The notes under the pieces: model-generated
The model's database searches: none
The model's input: the letters and a program-made list of their open reading frames with translations, nothing else
Told to the model about the DNA's origin: nothing
Position numbers and translations under genes: made by a program
Shown: in pieces, positions 34,827 to 48,957 of the stretch
Numbering within the stretch: the first letter of the stretch is position 1
How the letters are laid out: each line of letters opens with the position of its first letter
Origin: Manis javanica
Taxonomy: Eukaryota; Chordata; Mammalia; Pholidota; Manidae
Reading direction: 5' to 3'
NCBI RefSeq assembly: GCF_040802235.1
Contig: NC_133158.1
Coordinates: 84,306,501-84,370,500, forward strand
DNA length: 64,000 nt

Positions 34827-36309
34827 TCTTAATAAATAATTTTACTATCAATCTACAGTTTAATACTATTATGTAATAATTAAATTTCTTTTTTTAGTAT
34901 TCAGTGTATAAATAATCACTTCTGAAAAGTAATGAGCAAGTTGCTTCCAAAGTTAAATTATGGAATCTCTTCAAGATATACATAAATTAGGGAAACAGCT
35001 TAAAGGTAATGAGAATGAGGGGGCCAATAGGGATAAAATCAATTCACAGTGATTCCAAAATTGATTATACCATATGCTGATATCACCTCTGGTCTTGGAC
35101 TTACAATCTGCACTAACAGTAGCCTGAATCATCCAAGAAATTGATAAATAAATGGTGAGGGAAACTCAAATTCAACCAGGATTAAACAAGGCAAAGTTTA
35201 GGACTTAGGAGCAATTAAAAAGTGGTGGTAAGTAGAGAAATCAAATCCAGACTTACAAGCAGAGGTTAGGAGAAACAGTGACTCTCAGGCAGTCAAGCAC
35301 TAAAAGCCAGAGCCAACCACCCTCCACCCATATTTGGGTATCACCATAGGGACCAAGATTACACTGAAAAAACAGAAATCAGTCAAGCTTGAAAATCCTA
35401 GGAGACATTTTTAACAATCTCATAAGTAATATCATTAGATAGAGCCATCTATCTCCTCTTAAGTATAAGTCAAATATTTTTGACATATGTATTAATACAT
35501 ACATATTTTTATACTTGTTAGCATATTATTTCATTCAATCTAGCTCCCCATTTAAAATGTTTGACATACTGCCTGCCACAAAGATACAAATAAATACTTT
35601 TAAATAAATACTTGAATATTTTATAAATGACTTGTTTCTTCCCTCACAATAACAAACAACATTTCATAAAGATCAGCTTTTAGCCTGCTGTTAGGGATCT
35701 TTACCTTTTTTACTGATATTCCTTTATGTTCAATACTCCCCAAAAGTAATACAGATTCCCAAACCTCCAACTTTTCATGACTTCATAATATCCACAATAG
35801 TACATTTAATACCCTGCTACTCTCAAGTAACCCATGGTATTTGTTTGATAAGGAAAAGTTAGTTTCTTATCTGGAGAGCCCAAACCAGTATCACAGAGGA
35901 AAAAAAAGATTACAAGATGTGATATATAGGATTGTAAAGAATTTATCTGTGACATAAAAGAATGGTTCTACATTAAAAAAATGTGTTCAAATAATTTAAT
36001 ATGAATTAAAATAATTCACCTTTGAGTAACTAAGTCTCCATGCACTCTTCTGGCTAAGTTACAGAAAAAATCCAAAACAGGGTATATGTTTTAAGTGCTG
36101 CACTACAGTAAAATTCTTTAAAATTTCCTCCCTATTTTCAGACTCCATCTGCTTAAATGTTAGGACTCTGGGCATTAGGTCTCAACAAAGTAATGTTGAG
36201 ATTCAGAACCCAAGGACTTCATAGGTCCTGAGGTCAGGATACAGCAGGAAGCAAAAACCAGTTACACCACCAAAAGGGCAAAAACATGTATTTATTTCCA
36301 AAGAGATAT
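34827..36309. other. Intergenic, no gene seen
   Basis: Unrecognised AT-rich sequence; a possible L2 tail near 35540-35630 is too weak to call. Confidence 0.5.
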
Positions 36310-36469
36310 CAGTAATTTTCAACTCTGCATATTATAGTCACTTGCTGAGCTCAACATAGTACATAGTGTTGTCCAAATGCCTCAGAAATTCGGATTTGAT
36401 TGTTCTGAATTGGGGCCAGAGCCTCAGTATTTTCCAAGTCCCTTAGGTAATTATAACATGCAAATACTG
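36310..36469 (+). mobile_element. MER5B-like hAT DNA transposon relic
   Basis: CAGTAATTTTCAAC at the left, CTGCATATTATAGTCACTTG, GCCTCAGTATTTTCCAAG and a short right end ACTG fit a MER5-type element with internal deletions. AGATAT abuts both ends, a possible remnant of the target duplication. Confidence 0.6.
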
Positions 36470-39269
36470 AGATATAAGTATAATTAGAAGCCAAGTAGCA
36501 GCATCAGTAGTGAGGGAGAAATGGGAGTTAGATATCTTAAAAAGGTGTCATCTAATATTTTATTATATTTGTTAGTATAGTTCATCAGATATATCATAGT
36601 CAGAAACCACAAGGCAGCCTTTGCCAGTGTACATCTGTGTATGTAACAGTAAAAATACACAGACAAGAATTTGGGTTGCTGAATAGCTACATGAATTACA
36701 AAATAGCTTCCCTTTCCTCTCATTAAATCTTTTGTTAGCATTGTAAATTTTTGAGTTCTTTAAAGATATAATATTTTATTATAGAAACCAACATGGTTCT
36801 TTCAATGAAAATTTTTCCTCCTCCAAAATTGAAGGTACCAAAAAAAAAGTACAGAAGGACCTGGCTAACATCTGTAGACAAGGTATTTGCATCACTGTAA
36901 AGGAATGATGATATGCAATTAGATTCATAAGATTTCTTAAGAAAATTAAGAACTTAAAAGGAAATGATTGTCTTTTATCTGAATTCAGCTATTACATCAG
37001 TTTACCTGATAATTAAATATATAGCTTTTGATCTAATAGACAACCCTGATAAAGTGAAAAATCTAATCAAATAGGATGTCATCAAAGCAACTGCACAAAC
37101 ATGGAGTGGGGCTGCACTAGTTGTAGGTATTTTAAAGACCAGTGAACCAATGAGATTTCATATAAAATACACCTACATGAAACTTGCAGATAAAGTGGCA
37201 GTTTACACATACTCTGAGTCTGCAATAAAATGAGAGAAACTGTTTTAAAAATAAAATAGGAAGTATTACCATCTAAAAACAAAAACATGCTGGAACACAA
37301 AAGCAGCATTTGGGGAGCTAGAAAACAACTTGAGAAAGCTGAAAGGTAAGCCTCAGTAGAGGATCAAGTCTTAGGAAGTAGAAGCACTACCTTTCTTCCA
37401 GAGATACAACAGGGCATAAAAACAGGCTATTGTTCCTTCCCAACCCTAGTGGAAAACAGGAGTTTTTACTCTATGGAGCGGTGGATCCAGAGACCCAAAC
37501 CCGGCCATGACAGCCGACCCCTCCCACATCCCAGTGGGACTGATCCAGGGGTGGGTCCATCTCAGACTTTCTTGACTAGAACAATCAGAGAAAAATGATC
37601 CTTTCTTCAAGTTGGAAAATTGAAAAGATATAACCCAGGATTGGCAGGGTTTGTGTATACTACCACACAAAGGAATCTGAGAGAATGAATCTAATGATCA
37701 ACAAAGAAGCTGTAGTAAGAATTAGAAACATAAGATCTTGTTGAAATCAACTTTAAAATTTTAGGAAATCAGAAAGTGCCTGGTTTTGCTCAACTTTGAT
37801 CTCAGGGTTTGGCATCTAGTAGTTCCTCAATTGAAGTCTGCTAAATGAATAAAACAAGTCTCTGATCTCTGTCTCTGATATTCTGGGGTTTTCCTACCTC
37901 CTGTAGCTGTTTTAGCAGTCATCTCTCAAAAAGAGAAATAAAGAAAAGAAAGGAAAATCTCCATCTCTTTCTGCTGAGGTAGTTTGAATTAGGTTTTTGT
38001 TATTTATAATAAATAAATAAAATTATACCACAATTGGCAAGTAGGAAGTTATAAGCCTGAAAATGTAGAAGTGCCTAATGCAAGTTGGACTGGGAAATAG
38101 TGAAGATACTTCCATCCTAGGGCAGGAAAAATAATTGCTCTAAGCCAGTGAAGCAGATTGTTAAGCAATATGTTTAAGCAATTTGTCTCAGATATGTACC
38201 TGAATAAACCCAATATTCAATGGTAGAAAACTAGAATATTAGAATGCTGGCTTTCTTTACCAGGGTTCAGTAAGGTCCTACAAGTGAGAGACAAGCTTTA
38301 ATCCAAGCTTCTCCACCTGAAAAGTGAAAGGCAACTACTAGTATAAAAAGCCTTTTAAAAGAGATACATTTTCTGCCAATGGCCATTAAGCTGTAATTTT
38401 GAAAACTCCTAACTAATGTATCCTAAAGAATTACAACAGTTGAACTCTTTGCCTTACATTAAAATTAGTGTTTGCAAAATTTAGAAAGGGAGAAACAATG
38501 CAACATTTGAGGCTGGAACCCAGAAAGAACCAGCAGAATGTCCTAATCAGGCTACTCTCAGATATCCCTTGTCCTAAACTCCCTACTTGATGAAGGTATT
38601 AATTTTTCCCTACAAGTACCATCAAAAGAGATATAAAGGCTCTGGGCACTGGGGAAGCTCTGCCTTACCTCTCCAAGCCTATTGCTCTACCCTGTTATGG
38701 ACAATGGATTAAGCCAAGGGCACTGAGCTAAGACCTGAGACATTGAGAAGGTCCAAGACCTGTTGCCAAGAAACAGGAACTGCAAAACAAGTCCAGATAC
38801 AAAGTTCCTGACCTCACAATTTCTGATTTTATTTACTGCTAAAGGATGCCCAGCAAATGAAATGTAAGGCAACTGTATGTAGAGCTTGGGAGACAGAGAA
38901 AGGAAAAAGGAAGAGGAGAGTGGGGAGTGGGAGAAAGACAGGGAAGGAGGAAGGGAAGAAGGGAGGAAGAGAAACCCCAAGCATGCTAAACAATGGTGCA
39001 TGAATATTTAACTGCAGAGGCAAACCACATGGTCATGATAGACTTGTTCTCTAGAGGTAGACCATTCTGAAGCTAGTGAAGCCTCTATAATAGTCCTTTA
39101 TATGTCTATAAAGAACATTAGACAATAGAATTCTTCCCATGGGAACAATCAGAACAACAAAATACCTGATCAAGAAAGTCACTTCACTGCATGGAAAGTT
39201 ATTCAACATATGGATGCACCTTAATGTTCCAACACAGCCAGATAATAATGATAATAGCCTATGTTAGCA
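36470..39269. other. Long intergenic stretch, no gene seen
   Basis: Holds a short L2 3' tail-like segment (37805-37856, GGCATCTAGTAGTTCCTCAA ... AATGAATAAAAC) and a purine-rich stretch at 38888-38974. The rest is unrecognised. Confidence 0.5.
38888..38974 (+). repeat. Purine-rich low-complexity stretch
   Basis: Almost entirely A/G, with AGGAAGGGAAGAAGGGAGGA-type blocks; a few T and C interruptions. Confidence 0.85.
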
Positions 39270-39484
39270 GAAAATTCTCTTATTATTTGCTGGCATTGTG
39301 CTGAGGGCTAATGGAATCCTCAAAACAACCACATGAGATTGCTCCTATCATTATATTGGTTTTGCAGAAAACAGTCTTACGGAAGATAAATCCATTGTCC
39401 ACAGAAAACTTGTGAGTGCTAAGAGTCAAAATCTAAACACAAAGAATTGGACTCCCAGGCCAGTGATTGTAAGGACTCCACTCT
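39270..39484 (-). repeat. MIR SINE relic
   Basis: Inverted MIR, diverged: GGCATTGTGCTGAGGGCTAATG, AATCCTCAAAACAACCACATG, ATATTGGTTTTGCAGAAAAC and CCAGGCCAGTGATTG. Confidence 0.6.
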
Positions 39485-39552
39485 AAAGAGTATGTAGGTG
39501 GTTTTGAAACCCTTGACAGCTGTTACATTGCATCATATTTTCCCCTTATTTC

Positions 39553-39773
39553 TAGTGGTTCTTAGTGTGGATTGTTTTGCCCCTCAGAAGACATCTGGCA
39601 ATATTTTTAGGTATTTTTGGTTGTCACAACTTGGGGGTAGGGAGGGTGCTACTAACTTCTAGTGGGTAGAGGCCAGGAATGGTGCCAAACATCCTATAAT
39701 TCACAGGTCCAGCCCCAGAAAGAAAGGATTACTCAAGCCAAAATGTCACTGGGGGCACTGCTGAGAAACTCTA
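39553..39773 (+). mobile_element. MER20 hAT non-autonomous DNA transposon
   Basis: Starts TAGTGGTTCTTAGTG and ends CTGAGAAACTCTA. Internal matches GACATCTGGCAATATTTTTAG, GGTTGTCACAACTTGGGGG and CTAGTGGGTAGAGGCCAGGA identify MER20. No clear 8-bp flank duplication. Confidence 0.9.
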
Positions 39774-42742
39774 CCTCACCTGGATGGAAATAATTTTTGG
39801 TTCTTCCTTGTATATTGTGAGAATCACTCAGTATGAACCAGTCAGTACATGAACCACACATGAACCACTCAGTACATAAGTTGCTGGCTCATGAGAAGCC
39901 ACATCTGGACTTGACTGAGATGACATCCCATTGCACAGAGATTCTACATGTGGAGTTGGATTCAATAGTTTTGTCACCATGTGGAAAGGGTAAGAGGGTT
40001 TGTGATGATAAAGAAACAACTGTAAATAACATAGGAACCATTTAGAAATTATACATATGGAAAAACAGTTGTAGGTACAGGGCATTCACAGAATGAACTC
40101 TTGGGGGCATTTGTTACTTTTGCTACCTGTAACGATTCTCCTCCCCTTATTGACTAGAACTTTGTCTTTCTGATTGAACTGCCAATTATAGTAGCCTTTC
40201 TAAAAGACATGAACACAAATAGCTGTTCTCCATCCTTCTGGCACAGAGATTATTCCAGGAACGAATACACGGCAATACTAGTCCAGTAAGAGTCTTTCTT
40301 GGATTTTTTCTAAAAGGATGATTTTGGAGAAAAGTTACCTCTTTTCCCTGATCTTTGATCTGGAGCAATTTTTCTCGTATAGAAGAAATCTAAACAACTC
40401 GATCCTATACCCACAGAAAGGTAGAAATCAGATTCTGAGAGAAAAAATTCTGGCAACACTGAGTCTCCAGTTCCAATGTATGTGCCCTGCAGCACAGCAA
40501 TTCCTTCTTTTGTCAATTACATCATTTTCTTTCCAATCAACCTTTTCTTTCTTTAAGTTAGATTTCTGCCCATTATTACCCACACAGTCTTGATGAATAC
40601 AGCATCCCCTGGGTATCGCTGTTCACAGAACACTAATTGAACAATTTATTAGTAGATTCTTTTCAAATCTTTTGCAGGTATAAAGGTTCTAGAATTCTCA
40701 TGTAGTCTGTCTTAACTTTGAACACTGCCATGCAGAATTGGCAGAGCATTTAGAAGAAGTCAGGATTATATTCATACATTTTGGGTACTTCCACACCATG
40801 TGCCCTTTAAGTTCCAGTGTTTCTAGAAACTCTGAAGCTGCATTCAGTGGTGTCCTGTCACTGTAACCAACATCACAGAACAAAGTTCCCATAGATAAAA
40901 ACAACAAAGTCAAAGACCAGCCACCATTTCTTACAGTGGCTTATGCACAGAAAAAAAATAGTTAAAATTAAATTTTAAAAAATAAAGTAAAATGCAGCAT
41001 CTCCTCTAAAACAACATGCTCTTATGTTTTCATTTAATTTCTCAAAGGACCACCAAACTGCAGTGAAAGGAGAAGCACTAGAAACTCTTCTCTGGTCTCA
41101 GAAAATGGTATTTCCATGTAGTACCCACTGAACATTTCTGTTTCAAGAACTGTAATTCAGAGGGCCTTGCAGAAAGACCATAGCCTTTTTGGTTAATCAG
41201 TAGGAAGGACTGGGGGAGGAGATTACACTAATTTGAGATGGAAGGGTTTGTGCATTTCACAATGACATTTCATGTTCAACTGATCATCCTCCTATTCAAA
41301 AAGATAAAAGAAAATAAACTCACGTGCATTGAGAGTCAAATGGCAATCTTCTGATATTATTTAAAATTTGCTTGGAAATGGCATAAAAGTACCTAGATAT
41401 TCCTACATATTCCATTGTATGTGTGCATAAGAGACAGAAAAATAAGAAAACACTTTTAAAGTAAATGATTTGGGAAGGTTCAGGAGAATATATGCACTTT
41501 CGATCTTGATGAAGAGTTGTGTGAGGAATGGGAAATAAACTGTAAATAGTAAGGTTAGTGGAGGAGAAAAAGAAAAACAGGAAGGAGCAAAAGAGAAATA
41601 GAAAAAATTAAATGGATGAATATAAATACATATACACATACACATATATATATGTAATAATCCCAGGCCTCTTGCTTTTGTCATGCATTGTCACATAGTC
41701 TGTGACAAAATATATATGCTTTCATAAATACAGATCTCGTATGTAAGACAAGCAATATTAGGTTAGAAATAATCTGACAACTTGAATTAGTCTAAGAACA
41801 GTAATCATTAGTCTGCAACATTTATAGATACAATCATAATTCAATAAAACATATCTGGAAGGAAATCAAAAAATAAAACTAGATATGCATCAACATTGCC
41901 ATTTCTTCAAATGTATCCAACAAATTAAGTAATATCACCTTTATAACTCACCCTTAAATACTGTTTTTAATATTCTCATTATTATAATACTGGTGTGCAT
42001 CTTTATCATATATGGCTTTAGAGTTTAATGTAATCTGGATTACTCAAATTAATTTTTTTCATCCTTTTATTTTAAACCAATGATATGTTTTTTGAATAAT
42101 AACAGAACTAAGCAACCTATAAATCTGTTAGAAATACAAAGGTTAAATCCCAACAGCCATGTTTTTTTAAATTTAAAAATAAAAGTAGAGATAACAGTGA
42201 GAATTATATATATTATACTAATTACACCATGTAACATCTTAGAATTTTTCTGGGCCACTCAATAAAAGTAAATATTTATTAAATTGTATAATCCATTCAT
42301 TGATCAATAAATGGAGCTTACTAGCTAGAATTAAAAATTCACTGCTATTCAGTTCATCTCCTTTGAATCAACTCTATTCAAGTGAAATTCAAACAATGAG
42401 ATGGATTCTATTGAACCGAACATTAATTTTAGTCAAGTGTGTTTTTTGGCTTGTTTGTTGTGTTTGGGGTATAATGTGAAGGAATTCAACTAAAGCAAAA
42501 TCATCAGACCATCCTTAAGAACATTTATATTGGCATTCTCAAATGTGAAAGCTTTGAACATATGCATACATTGAATTACTAAAATTCCTCATATCTACAC
42601 TCTGCTAGTGCTAAATTGGGCAGATTTCATAGTTTTAATACTAGTCTTTAAGGTGAAAGGTGTGATAGATAATTAAAATGGCTGCTGGACAAGAGCTGCT
42701 TACAGTATATAGTTCACATTTCTTAAAATCTCTGTTCATCCA
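39774..42742. other. Long intergenic stretch, no gene seen
   Basis: No recognised repeat or gene; contains short AT-dinucleotide runs near 41635-41660. Confidence 0.5.
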
Positions 42743-43072
42743 TGTTATAAATGGAGAAAGTCTCCGCAAAATACATTATGTTTCAACTCCTAATGTAACA
42801 GTATTTGCAGATAAAGTTAAATGAGGCCACCGGTTAGAGCCCTAATCCAATAGGATTGGTGTCTTTATAAGAAAAGGAAGAAGCACCAGAGATCTCACTC
42901 CCTCAAGAAGGCAGCTGTCTGCACACCAGGAAGGGAGGCTTCACCAGAAACCAATCTTGATTTTGGACTTTAATCTTGGACTTCCAGCCTCCAGAACAAG
43001 GACAAACTATACTTCCATTGTTTAAACCACCCAGGCTCATCAATTAGATGATATATAGCACAGTAGTAACCT
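42743..43072 (+). mobile_element. MLT1 LTR (MaLR), plus strand
   Basis: Diverged TGTTATAAATGGA start; then TAACAGTATTTGCAGATAAAG, AATGAGGCCACC, CCTAATCCAATAGGATTGGTGT, TTCACCAGAAACCAATCTTG, CTTGGACTTCCAGCCTCCAG and GTTTAAACCACCCAGGC follow MLT1 in order. Solo LTR, no internal region. Confidence 0.88.
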
Positions 43073-43985
43073 TGAAATATGTTAGTTTTGGTTTCCTATG
43101 TTTAGTTTTATAAGCATTTGGGAATGTTTTATCCTATGGGTATATAACCATAATATTAAAATATGTAGTAGATGCAAGCCTTTCATCTGCATTACACATA
43201 GTAACTTAAATAGATTGTATGTGGGACAAATCCTCAGTTCACAGGGAGCACTCACAGCAAGAAAAGAAATGGCAACACTTTAACACGTTCTCAGTATGTA
43301 TCTGTCAACAAGTTTAATTTAGATGCCTAAAATACTCAACCCAGGGCATAAGTGCCAAGCAATATTTTAAGTTTTGCCAAACTTCTGGAACTCTTTCAAA
43401 ATTTCACAACAAGATCTGAATCCTACTAAGTGATACTTCCCTTCCTCTTAATTTGTTTAGGTTGCAAAAGAAATGACATTTTCCAACATATTTCTAACTT
43501 GAATTTGTGTTTTCTGCTATGCAAACATGATTTCTCATCTTGAAGAAATTCAACATTTTTGACTCAGAACAGCTTTCATGGAAGTAATAGTTGTTCATGA
43601 ACCCTTTGGGGATGATATGCTTGGTCCAAAAGGCAAAACTAAAACAATCTGAGGACAACAGAACTCACATGACACAGCAGGTCCTGGAATAACTGAACTC
43701 CATTTAATAATTCTCATTTCCTTTTTATTTGATCTACAAAGGAATTGCCCCAGTGTTAAGATTGTAATGCATTTATTTTTTATAAGTTGGTGCATTTTGG
43801 TTTTTTAATTTCCCAATATTAATTTGTTCTTCTAATTATCTAAGAAGAGCATAAGTAAAGAACCATAAGAGATGGAGGGGGCAAAAAAATAAAAATCGAA
43901 CAACAGAGCCTTTTTTTAAAGCTTTAAGCATATAGTAGTTTTCCAAGAATGTTTATTTGTTAATTGATCATATCTTTGTTTTAAA
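43073..43985. other. Intergenic, no gene seen
   Basis: Unrecognised sequence between two MLT1 LTRs of opposite orientation. Confidence 0.55.
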
Positions 43986-44383
43986 TGTAATTGTATTTCT
44001 CAGCTCTGGTTACCATAATGAAATACCGTAGACTGGTTGGTTTAAACATGGAAATGTATTTCTCACAGTTCTGGAGGCTGTCCAAGATCAAGGCCCGGCA
44101 GGGTCAGTCTCTGGTGAGGACTCTCTTCCTAGTTTGCAGATGGTCACTTTCTGTGCCTTCACAATGTGAAGAAAGAGAGAAAGGGCGCTCTGGTATTTAT
44201 TTCTTCTAATAGAGACACTAGTCATATGTCATAAGGACTCATAAGGACACCCTATGACCTCATTTAACTTTAATTATCTCCAGAAAGTCCCTATTTGCAA
44301 ATACAGTCAAGCTGGGATTTGGCACTTCAATATATGAATTAGGAGAGGGTAAGGGGGACACAATTACTGTTAGTCTATAACGA
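43986..44383 (-). mobile_element. MLT1 LTR (MaLR), minus strand
   Basis: Inverted MLT1: AAATACCGTAGACTGGTTGG, TATTTCTCACAGTTCTGGAGG, TCTGGTGAGGACTCTCTTCC, CCTATGACCTCATTTAAC, TATTTGCAAATACAGTC and GGACACAATTACTG TTAGTCTATAACG match in order. Confidence 0.9.
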
Positions 44384-47300
44384 TGGTGCTCTATGCACCA
44401 GAGCCAAGGTTTCTACACTGTGGGTTTGATATGACTTAATTGGAAACTGAGAAGCTGTCTAGTGACAGGTTTAACCTGAATGCTCTTACACTTTCTCTAC
44501 AAATCAAAAGGAAAAACAGACAACTTTTTAATACTTAGGATTATGGGAAATTTCTTGCTTGTTTTGTGAAGATAGCAATACTGGGCAGCACAGTCTCAAG
44601 AAAATCCTTTTATATAAAAATTTATAAATTCATGATGCATGTTGAACATTACAGTACATTATTTTTTCAGGCCATTCATGTTCCAGACTGGGTTATTATA
44701 GATACAGGCTCAACAAAAACTTTCCACAAAAGAAGCGAATAAAATAACAAATATTTTCTGAGTCCCTATTATGTGAAACCATTACCAGCCATTAGAAAAG
44801 TGCTCCTCTACAAGATCTATATGGCTATTTCCAATAGTTTGTAGCACCAATAAACACCATACATCCAAAACTTTGTGTAATGACCACATTGCTGCACACG
44901 AGCCTTTTCTACTGTGTCCTTTATGACTGATATAAAGTGAAGAGATGTTGCAGCAAGGAAAGAAATGGACCAGGCAGCAAATTTTTTTTGTATACATTAC
45001 ATACAAAAGAAGCACAAGTTCTGCTTCTAAAAATTTGCTTAAAATTTCAATAATTTTATCTTCTCTGTTTCTCCTTCTCCATAGTGAAAACGCACAAAGG
45101 CTAAGGAGAACAGTTTTTATGTAACTTTCCACAAACTAGCTCTAGGAGAAGCAAATATGGTTGTACTTAGCTGGATTCAAGAGAAGGTTCTCTGAAGAAC
45201 AACTTGTTTCTTAAGTCTTCATTTTACCATTAGCTAATAATTTGGGTTAGTCATATACAATCAGGGCTTTGAATGAGAAAATACCACCAATCTCTTCCAG
45301 TTGTATAATGCTACAATCTGGTTTTTAAAACTTATTTTCAGTGCATGTAAGATGCAGTGTCATTAGCTTATAGAATTTTCTACCCTACATTATGGCCAAA
45401 ACTTTGTAACAGTGTGTCAGAAGTTTAACACATGCTTGTTGGATTGTTTCTCTTAAGAGTGATGATAGACTCTATGGTAAGAGCTGAAATTATGTTCCTC
45501 TCAGGCTATGTGTGAATAAGAATTAAGTTATTCAGTATCCTATGTTCTCAGTGTGGTGACATATCTCATGGGAGAGCCTAGACATTTTAATTGCCTCTGT
45601 TACACAAAGCCTGCTCAGCCTGTATTGTCAGAAAGTGCTGCAGGAGTTTTACCCAAATGTTTCTGAGGCATCAGTGTTTCCCTATACAAGTACTGGGTGA
45701 AGCCTGAGCACTAAGACTGGGTTTATGTCAAATATCATATTTTCTCTCCTGTACATACCCAGCTGTAAGAATGAGCTTATGTAAATGTTTATTTGTCCTT
45801 TCTTGCAAAACTCTAAAAACTGGGAATTTGGTAATGTATTAAAATTATATTCCACAAAACAAAATGTTTTCCCCCTAAGTCTCCAGATTTCTCATATGCC
45901 ACATTTTTCAATTTTATTATTCGCAGTATTTGCTTTTTACTTTCTGAGTGTTTCCTCTGGTAAGATGTGGCACTTTGTCCTTGAGAAGTGAGTGCAAGTT
46001 ACTATATTTTCCTTCTCAGCCACCTCATGAGACAGGCAGTGAAATGCCAAGAATAATGTAAACTATACAGGAAAATACCATGACATACTACACCTAGAAA
46101 TATCTCAGCTTAATAGGTGTTGTGCCATTAAGGGTGAATTTTATGGAGGTAAGGAGATGTAAATCTGTCATGTAGACAAAGATTTACAATAATACCCACT
46201 TCAGCGGATGATTTTCATCACAGTTAGGACCGTCAGGCAACTCGCGTGTTTTCACGAGTCTCTTAAGTTATGAAGGCCTCCTTGTATTAATCCAAGGTTG
46301 GTATCTTGACCTTCCTGGAGTTGGTGCTGATGATGTAGTTTGCAGCGCTTCCATTCCATTATCACTGATGTCATTTAAGTCTGTGGGGTGGAGTTTTAGT
46401 TAAATAAAATAGACTTAAGTCACTAGTCAGAACAACTTGATTTAATAATAGTTTTCTATAAACAATGCATTTTTCTTGTTGCTAGAGTGTTAATGTATAT
46501 TCTTTGTAGCTCACATCTAAACATAGACTTAATTTTCAAAAGATACACACAATATATGACTATGAGAAAATATCTGCTTTTGTGTTTTCATATATTGATT
46601 TCATGGTTGTAACAGAAAACTGAATGCTAATTTTAGCTGTTAATGTGAAGTCACTGGAAGGCAAACCATCCTATTCAGTATGCTAATCATGGATTTGGGG
46701 TATACCACAGTGTTCGGAAGAGAACAACTACTAAAAACAAGCATTCCAGTCTTATTTTTAATAAAGTAAAAAATTATTTTAAAAAATAATAATACACACA
46801 GACGTTTTATAACTTTTGTTTACAAATTTGCATTTTTAGCTAAATATGCTAAGCATATGATTAACTTTTCAATCCATACTCCACTCAACTCTATGTATCT
46901 GGATACTACAAAAGGTATGAGAAAACCATATGAGATAGGATTACAACTTGTATTTATATAATATTTATTAAAGGTTTGTGAGAATATTTTTAAGTGGTAC
47001 TTCCAGGCTATTGTCTACTGCAGGGTACTAACTTCATGAGTTTATAAAGGTAACTCATTAGATAATATACCAAAGTTTAAGTTAAAATGATAATGATGTA
47101 TTTGATATGCATATGTGTATTTCTAGAATACTTATAAGGTAGAAGAACAATAGCAAACTGGCAGTTTTAGCCACAGATGCTGTCACTGGGGCTACGCACT
47201 GACAGTAGGTCACAAGCTTTGGCAGGGGTCAGGGTTCTGAAGACTGCTGGCTGACTGGTATTCCCCCAAGGGTAAAAAGATGAGTGACTCTCTTCCTAAC

Positions 47301-48019
47301 AAAAAGTCATAGACAAGAGCCTAGAGTAAACTGAAATAAAGCCAAAAATGAAGTAAAGCCAAAACTCTGCAGACAGGAATGTACTCCTCAGATTATTTTC
47401 ATTTTCCTTGCACTGAAGCTATAATGTCTTTTATGTATGTAGCCCATTTTCCTAGTAAACAAGGGAGGTGAGAAAATTGCAGAGGCCATATTGGGAACAT
47501 CCATGTGTCCTTAAAGAGTATGATGTGGAAAGACCAATGGCAGCTCAATGGAACTTTGAGCAAGGAGAGAGTTGCAGAAGGGTGAAATCCAGCAGAACAC
47601 TGTCCTTTGACAGGATACGTGACATGGGGAGGAAGAGTATCAGCTCCCTTTACCAGTCACTACCTTCATGCATTTTTTTGTTGTTAAAACTAAGTTTATT
47701 TATTATCTACAAGATGTGATATGATTGTGATAAAACATACTCCCTTATGCAAGATACTAGATAAACATTCTCAGTAGAGGAAAGTTGGTTGAATCTTCCC
47801 AGTTATTAATATACATAATACCATAAACTAAACCAGTTGAGATATTCATAAAGGTTATCACCTAGCAGCTGAGTTACAGTCAAAACAAAGGATACAATAT
47901 TTTCAAAGATTTTTATGTGTTTTAAAATATGTAATTTTTAACTACTGAGTTTTATTAAACCTAATTATAAATTTCTTCACAGATAAATAGTGACACATTG
48001 TTACTAAAGATAGGGAATG
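44384..48019. other. Long intergenic stretch, no gene seen
   Basis: Short inverted L2/MIR end-like segment at 44738-44795 (AACAAATATTTTCTGAGTCC-CTATTATGTG). The rest, notably 45300-46450, is unique in appearance and may include conserved non-coding sequence; 46200-46400 keeps several CpGs. Confidence 0.5.
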
Positions 48020-48957
48020 AAGGGATTAAAGATGGTGGTGTGAGAGATGAGACAGAGGCCTCCTCCCAGAACCACATATAATACAAAAATATGATTAATA
48101 CAACTAATCCTGAAAGAGCAACAGGAAAGAAGGGTGCACTAGACTGCCTACACCTGGAGAAAAGCATAGACCTCATGGAACAAGGTAACCATACCAAAGC
48201 CATGATCTGGTGGGACTCAAGTCCTTCTCCCACAACAGCTCACTGGCAGTAAGAAGAGAAAAGGAACAGGGAGTGGAGGCCTAGGACTGCTGAACACCCA
48301 GCCCTGGAGATCTGCTCTGGGAACACAAACCTACATTGCATGATGCTCTGGAGATAGTGGGTTTGGAAAGCAAAGACAGGAAGAATACCTGGAGAGACTG
48401 AGATTCCAGCTGCTTATGGAAAATGGGTCCACATCTAGCTGTTCTGGGAAAAAATAAAGGCAGGCAGTCTGAGAGACTTCCTAACAGTGAGAGGGCTGCT
48501 AAAGAGGCAAGGATTGTACAGACCTTACTGCTCAGGAGAAAGGACAGATGGGCAAAAGTGTCCAGGCACACTCTGCCTAGCATGTTGGGAACTTTCAGAA
48601 GCTTCAGGCGCTCCATCTCCATGAATAGCTATACAGCTCCAAGGCCCCCCACTGTGATATGTAGCCTCCTGCGCCTTCCTCACAGTTGGCCTGTACCTGG
48701 CTGGCAAACCACCACCCCTGTCCTGGCATCAGGCCAACCAGAGGGAAGCCACCTAGAGTAGCTACAAATGCAAAGCAAAGAGGATTACACCTGTGTGTTC
48801 TGCCCACTGGGTCTGGCAGTAGAGAGAGGCATAGCAGCCAAGAGGCAGGAAATAGCTCTTTCCTATCGACAGGCACTAGCATTGCTCCTCTGGCTCCAAG
48901 AGCTGAGTAGCTCCAGAGAGTAGAGCTTTTGGGCACTAGAAGGCACCACATACAAAT
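48020..48957 (+). promoter_or_regulatory. L1 C 5'UTR / internal promoter remnant
   Basis: About 0.94 kb, aligned by position and by motifs (AGATGGTGGTGTGAG, CCTCCTCCCAGAACCACATAT, ACAACTAATCCTGAAAGAG) with the L1 B 5'UTR. Less CpG-rich than B, consistent with greater age. Confidence 0.7.

Noticed and set aside
39553..39773. 8-bp hAT duplication around the second MER20
   Set aside because: Flanks CTTATTTC and CCTCACCT do not match beyond chance.
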